DNA of 9,234 nt, taken from assembly GCA_009705165.1 (NCBI GenBank), contig WLCU01000033.1, positions 1-9,234 on the forward strand, in the 5' to 3' direction. Under the pieces are notes generated by a model that was not told where the DNA came from, ran no database searches, and saw only the letters and a program-made list of their open reading frames with translations. The position numbers and the translations under genes were made by a program. The stretch comes from Actinomycetota bacterium (GTDB lineage Bacteria; Actinomycetota; Actinomycetes; Nanopelagicales; Nanopelagicaceae). Within the stretch, counting starts at the first letter, position 1. Each line of letters starts with the position of its first letter. Positions 6,958-9,234 of the stretch are shown piece by piece.

Positions 6958-7939
6958 AAAACAATCGCGCGACTTACTCCTCTTTATTCTGGGCGGTGTC
7001 GTTCTATATTTCTTAAGCGGAATGGTTGATGAATTACGCGTTTACCAAGGTGCATCAATTGCGGTCTATGTAATCGCAATATCGTCAATTATTTTGCTCA
7101 CTGGATATTCTGGACAAGTATCACTTGGCCACGGAGCATTGATGGCAGTTGGCGCATATGCCGCTGCGGTTGCACGGATTGAATTACAAGCGCCAATTAT
7201 TTTATGTTTTGTAATTGCAGTTCTCGCTGCAGCAATCGGTGGAGCACTTCTAGGCGCAGCAGCTGCGCGTTTATCAGGACCATATTTAGCTGGTACAACA
7301 TTGGCACTTGCAATCGGTCTTCCATCGCTTGCAAATCAATTCTCAGTTTTAGGTGGCGAACAAGGTTTACTTTTTGATGTCGGGTTTCCACCGCTTTCAC
7401 TTGGTGAAGAGTTCACACAATATAAATGGTTTTTCTGGATCGCAGCTTTAGCTGCACTCATTTCTATGTGGGCAGTAAAAAACATTTTGAGTTCTAGATA
7501 TGGACGCACGTGGCGCGCGATTCGTGGCAATGAGGTCGCCGCCCAGCTTTCAGGAATCAATATCGCCCGCTCCAAGATCTTGGCCTTCACCATTAGCGCT
7601 GGAATCGCTGGATTGGCCGGAGCCCTGCTTTCTATGACCATCGGAACGGTCTCCCCGAGCGCATTTCCCCTGGCACTCTCATTTTCTTTGCTGACAGGCG
7701 CGGTCTTATCTGGCATAACCACCCTCGGAGGGGCAATGATTGGGGCAGTGGTCTTGGTCGCTATTCCAGAGGTCGCCGATGCGGTTGCAAATCGAATTGG
7801 CAGTTCTGAACGAGTGACTACAAACTTGCCGGGCTTTTTGGTGAGCGCGCTACTGATTTTAACTGTGCTATTTGTTCCAAATGGCCCAGTTGAACAGCAT
7901 CGTGCTCGCAAAGCTAAGAAAAAGAATTACCTCTCGTAA
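6950..7939 (+). CDS. livM: Branched-chain amino acid ABC transporter permease, LivM type
   Basis: This is the second membrane subunit of the importer, partner of LivH. It has 329 residues and opens with a GTG codon at 6950, preceded by AAAGG at about 6936-6940 as a plausible ribosome site; this start overlaps livH by 8 nt. Membrane segments run through about 9-24, 36-51, 83-108, 115-130, 160-176, 212-231, 240-275 and 295-310. LivM hallmarks are TGYSGQVSLGHGALMAVGAY (51-70), GGEQGL (135-140), WRAIRGNEVAAQLSGIN (188-204) and the LAFTISAGIAGLAGALLS stretch (211-228). The C-terminus is very basic (RKAKKK). Two stops stand in tandem (7937-7942). Within the gene, codons from about 7532 to 7780 prefer G/C at the third position far more than the earlier half does, which is described separately. 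Confidence 0.92.
   Translation: MHKKQSRDLLLFILGGVVLYFLSGMVDELRVYQGASIAVYVIAISSIILLTGYSGQVSLGHGALMAVGAYAAAVARIELQAPIILCFVIAVLAAAIGGALLGAAAARLSGPYLAGTTLALAIGLPSLANQFSVLGGEQGLLFDVGFPPLSLGEEFTQYKWFFWIAALAALISMWAVKNILSSRYGRTWRAIRGNEVAAQLSGINIARSKILAFTISAGIAGLAGALLSMTIGTVSPSAFPLALSFSLLTGAVLSGITTLGGAMIGAVVLVAIPEVADAVANRIGSSERVTTNLPGFLVSALLILTVLFVPNGPVEQHRARKAKKKNYLS
7532..7780 (+). other. Block of raised third-position GC inside livM
   Basis: By hand count, 52 of the 83 codons in this stretch end in G or C (about 63%), against 13 of 52 (about 25%) for livM codons at 7118-7273. The block covers the most conserved part of the permease (residues 195-277). The reading frame is undisturbed and the encoded family motifs are normal. 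Local recombination with a higher-GC relative or local selection on codons could both explain it; the sequence alone does not decide. Confidence 0.6.
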
Positions 7940-7950
7940 TAACCCTCGAT

Positions 7951-7957
7951 GGAAGGA
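7951..7957 (+). promoter_or_regulatory. Strong Shine-Dalgarno site of the binding-protein gene
   Basis: GGAAGGA ends 5 nt before the ATG at 7963. It is by far the best ribosome site in the window; most other starts here are overlapping or nearly leaderless. It fits the need to make more binding protein than membrane or ATPase subunits from one message. No terminator or convincing -10 box lies in the 23-nt gap after livM. Confidence 0.75.
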
Positions 7958-7962
7958 AACAC

Positions 7963-9234
7963 ATGAAAGCAATGAATCGCCGGAAACTGATTACAGTTTC
8001 AGCGGTAATTGCCGCACTGAGCTTGGCTGTAACAGCAGTCCCAGCACAAGCGGCTGAAGTGGGAGTCTCGTCAAGAGAAATCAAACTCGGAATGACTCTC
8101 CCAATGACAGGCACAGCATCACTTGGTTACAACAAGATTCCAGGTGCAGCAAAGGCGTACTTCGAATATCTCAATGCAAATGGTGGAATCAATGGCCGCA
8201 AGGTCACACTCGTTGTTAAAGATGATCGTTATGTACCAACTGAAGCAGTAGCAAAGACAAATGAACTTATTCTAAAAGATAAGGTCATGGCGCTTCTTGC
8301 TCCGCTAGGAACAGCAAATGTAAAGGCTGTTGCAGCATCAGTTAACCCAGCTCGCCGCGGAGTCCCTGTTCTATTCGTCAACACTGGATTCAGCGGATTT
8401 GCTGATGCAAAGAAATATCCAACTACTTACACAGTTTTGCCTTCATACATTATGGAAGCAAAGATTATGGGTCAGTACATCAAGGATAACTTTGAAGGTA
8501 AAAAAATTGGTCTTCTATACCAGGATGACGACTTCGGTTCAGATGCGCTCGCAGGATTTAAGACTGCTGGAGTTAACTTCGCAGTCAAGGTTCCATATGC
8601 ATCAGGTTCACAAGGTGCTGCAGCTGCAGCGGGTTGGATTACAAAGTTCAAGGCTGCTGAAGCCGATGTTGTAATTCTCTTTGGTGTATCTAGTGCTACA
8701 TCTGCAATGCTCGGCGTTGCCGCCCAGTTGAAGTACGCACCACAGTGGATGCTTGGTTCAGTTGGTGGAGATGCCACAACAATCAAACTTACTGGTGTTC
8801 CAGCCGGCGTTCTTTATAACGCAATTGGTTTCTCACCGGTTCCTGCAACTACAGATATGAAAGATGAGTACGTAAAGTTCTTCTCCGATATCTATGCAAA
8901 GGCAGTACCAGGATCAACTTTTGATCTCAACGTATTGCTTGGAATGAATACAGCATTTATGGCTGCGCAAGCCCTTAAGGCTGCTGGTCCAAATCCAACA
9001 CGCAAGTCATTGATGGCAGCAATTGATAGCAAGGGTTCAACTTTTGCGAACTCAGCACTAGTTCCTGCTGGTTACTCAAAGACAAGCCACGTTGGCCTTA
9101 CTGGTTACTGGGTTGGAAAGTACTCACCAACTGGTGACCTTTCTCCAATTGGTGGCTCATATGTCACTTACACAACTGATTCAGGTGCTGGCGCCGTTGT
9201 TAAGTCAAAATATGTTCGTCCAGCAATGCCTGCG
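7963..9234 (+). CDS. Substrate-binding protein of the LIV-type ABC importer (3' end outside the window)
   Basis: This is an extracytoplasmic binding protein of the periplasmic-binding type I fold (LivK/HAAT family), expected to capture branched-chain or related amino acids and hand them to LivH/LivM. The frame is open to the last base, giving 424 residues with no stop; typical relatives have roughly 390-440, so little is missing. Residues 1-30 form a Sec signal: positive MKAMNRRK, a hydrophobic core, and an AQA cleavage site before Ala31. There is no lipobox, and no cysteine in the visible protein. Family features are KLGMTLPMTG (41-50), the NANGGINGRKV stretch (71-81), KDD (86-88), GVPVLFVNTG (133-142) and YQDDDFGSDA (186-195). 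A strong GGAAGGA ribosome site at 7951-7957 fixes the ATG at 7963 over the one at 7972. AAG clearly outnumbers AAA for lysine (about 23 to 11), suggesting high expression. The ligand cannot be read from the sequence; livK is a reasonable label only by analogy. Confidence 0.9.
   Translation, partial: MKAMNRRKLITVSAVIAALSLAVTAVPAQAAEVGVSSREIKLGMTLPMTGTASLGYNKIPGAAKAYFEYLNANGGINGRKVTLVVKDDRYVPTEAVAKTNELILKDKVMALLAPLGTANVKAVAASVNPARRGVPVLFVNTGFSGFADAKKYPTTYTVLPSYIMEAKIMGQYIKDNFEGKKIGLLYQDDDFGSDALAGFKTAGVNFAVKVPYASGSQGAAAAAGWITKFKAAEADVVILFGVSSATSAMLGVAAQLKYAPQWMLGSVGGDATTIKLTGVPAGVLYNAIGFSPVPATTDMKDEYVKFFSDIYAKAVPGSTFDLNVLLGMNTAFMAAQALKAAGPNPTRKSLMAAIDSKGSTFANSALVPAGYSKTSHVGLTGYWVGKYSPTGDLSPIGGSYVTYTTDSGAGAVVKSKYVRPAMPA

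Noticed and set aside
7336..7911. Long open frame of 191 codons on the minus strand
   Set aside because: It lies entirely opposite livM, and its translation has no recognisable domain. Long antisense frames are expected opposite this alanine/glycine-rich, membrane-protein-coding sequence.
7890..7920. Possible promoter before the binding-protein gene, TTGAAC with TAAGAA
   Set aside because: The -10 candidate lacks the conserved final T and the spacer is 19 nt. The match is too weak to report as a feature.
8330..8674. Plus-strand open frame of 114 codons inside the binding-protein gene
   Set aside because: It is out of frame with a clear family member that spans the same bases. Its translation is low-complexity (Gln/Leu/Ser-rich) and no ribosome site is evident.

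Overview
The window is a single, densely packed, plus-strand run of ten genes from what looks like a low-GC, streamlined member of the Actinobacteria. The order glmM-glmS-(PAP2)-acpS-alr resembles the conserved actinobacterial cell-wall/acyl-carrier neighbourhood. Codon third positions are mostly A/T, gene junctions are 1-11 nt overlaps or gaps of at most 23 nt, and two starts sit just behind TANNNT -10 boxes with almost no leader. This combination is what I would expect of small-genome freshwater actinobacteria (Nanopelagicales/acI type). The placement is inference from style and gene order; no rRNA or other marker is present.

Layout. Positions 1-613 hold the C-terminal 203 residues of phosphoglucosamine mutase (glmM; its start lies upstream). 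Positions 620-2458 encode glucosamine-6-phosphate synthase (glmS). Positions 2458-3126 encode a six-helix PAP2-type membrane phosphatase with altered active-site motifs. Positions 3137-3481 encode holo-ACP synthase (acpS) and 3481-4584 alanine racemase (alr). A complete ABC importer of the branched-chain amino acid (LIV/HAAT) type follows: livG ATPase (4574-5338), livF ATPase (5339-6049), livH permease (6052-6957), livM permease (6950-7939), and a secreted substrate-binding protein (7963 to the window end, still open at 424 codons).

How the genes work together. GlmS and GlmM act in sequence, fructose-6-P to GlcN-6-P to GlcN-1-P, feeding UDP-GlcNAc for peptidoglycan. Alr supplies D-Ala for the stem peptide, and the PAP2 protein could dephosphorylate a lipid pyrophosphate carrier, although that substrate is not proven. 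AcpS activates acyl carrier protein for lipid synthesis. The downstream importer probably brings in branched-chain or related amino acids. There is no gene-free stretch longer than 23 nt, and I see no transposon, RNA gene, CRISPR array or terminator.

I found no wholly new system. Points worth a second look are: the LivG/LivF pair, which looks like an asymmetric ATPase with one degenerate site; a block in livM with far higher GC at third codon positions than the rest of that gene; a substrate-binding protein with a plain Sec signal and no lipobox cysteine; a PAP2 enzyme lacking two canonical arginines; two leaderless or near-leaderless promoter candidates, one of which would separate the transporter from the cell-wall genes; and the placement of the transporter directly after alr.
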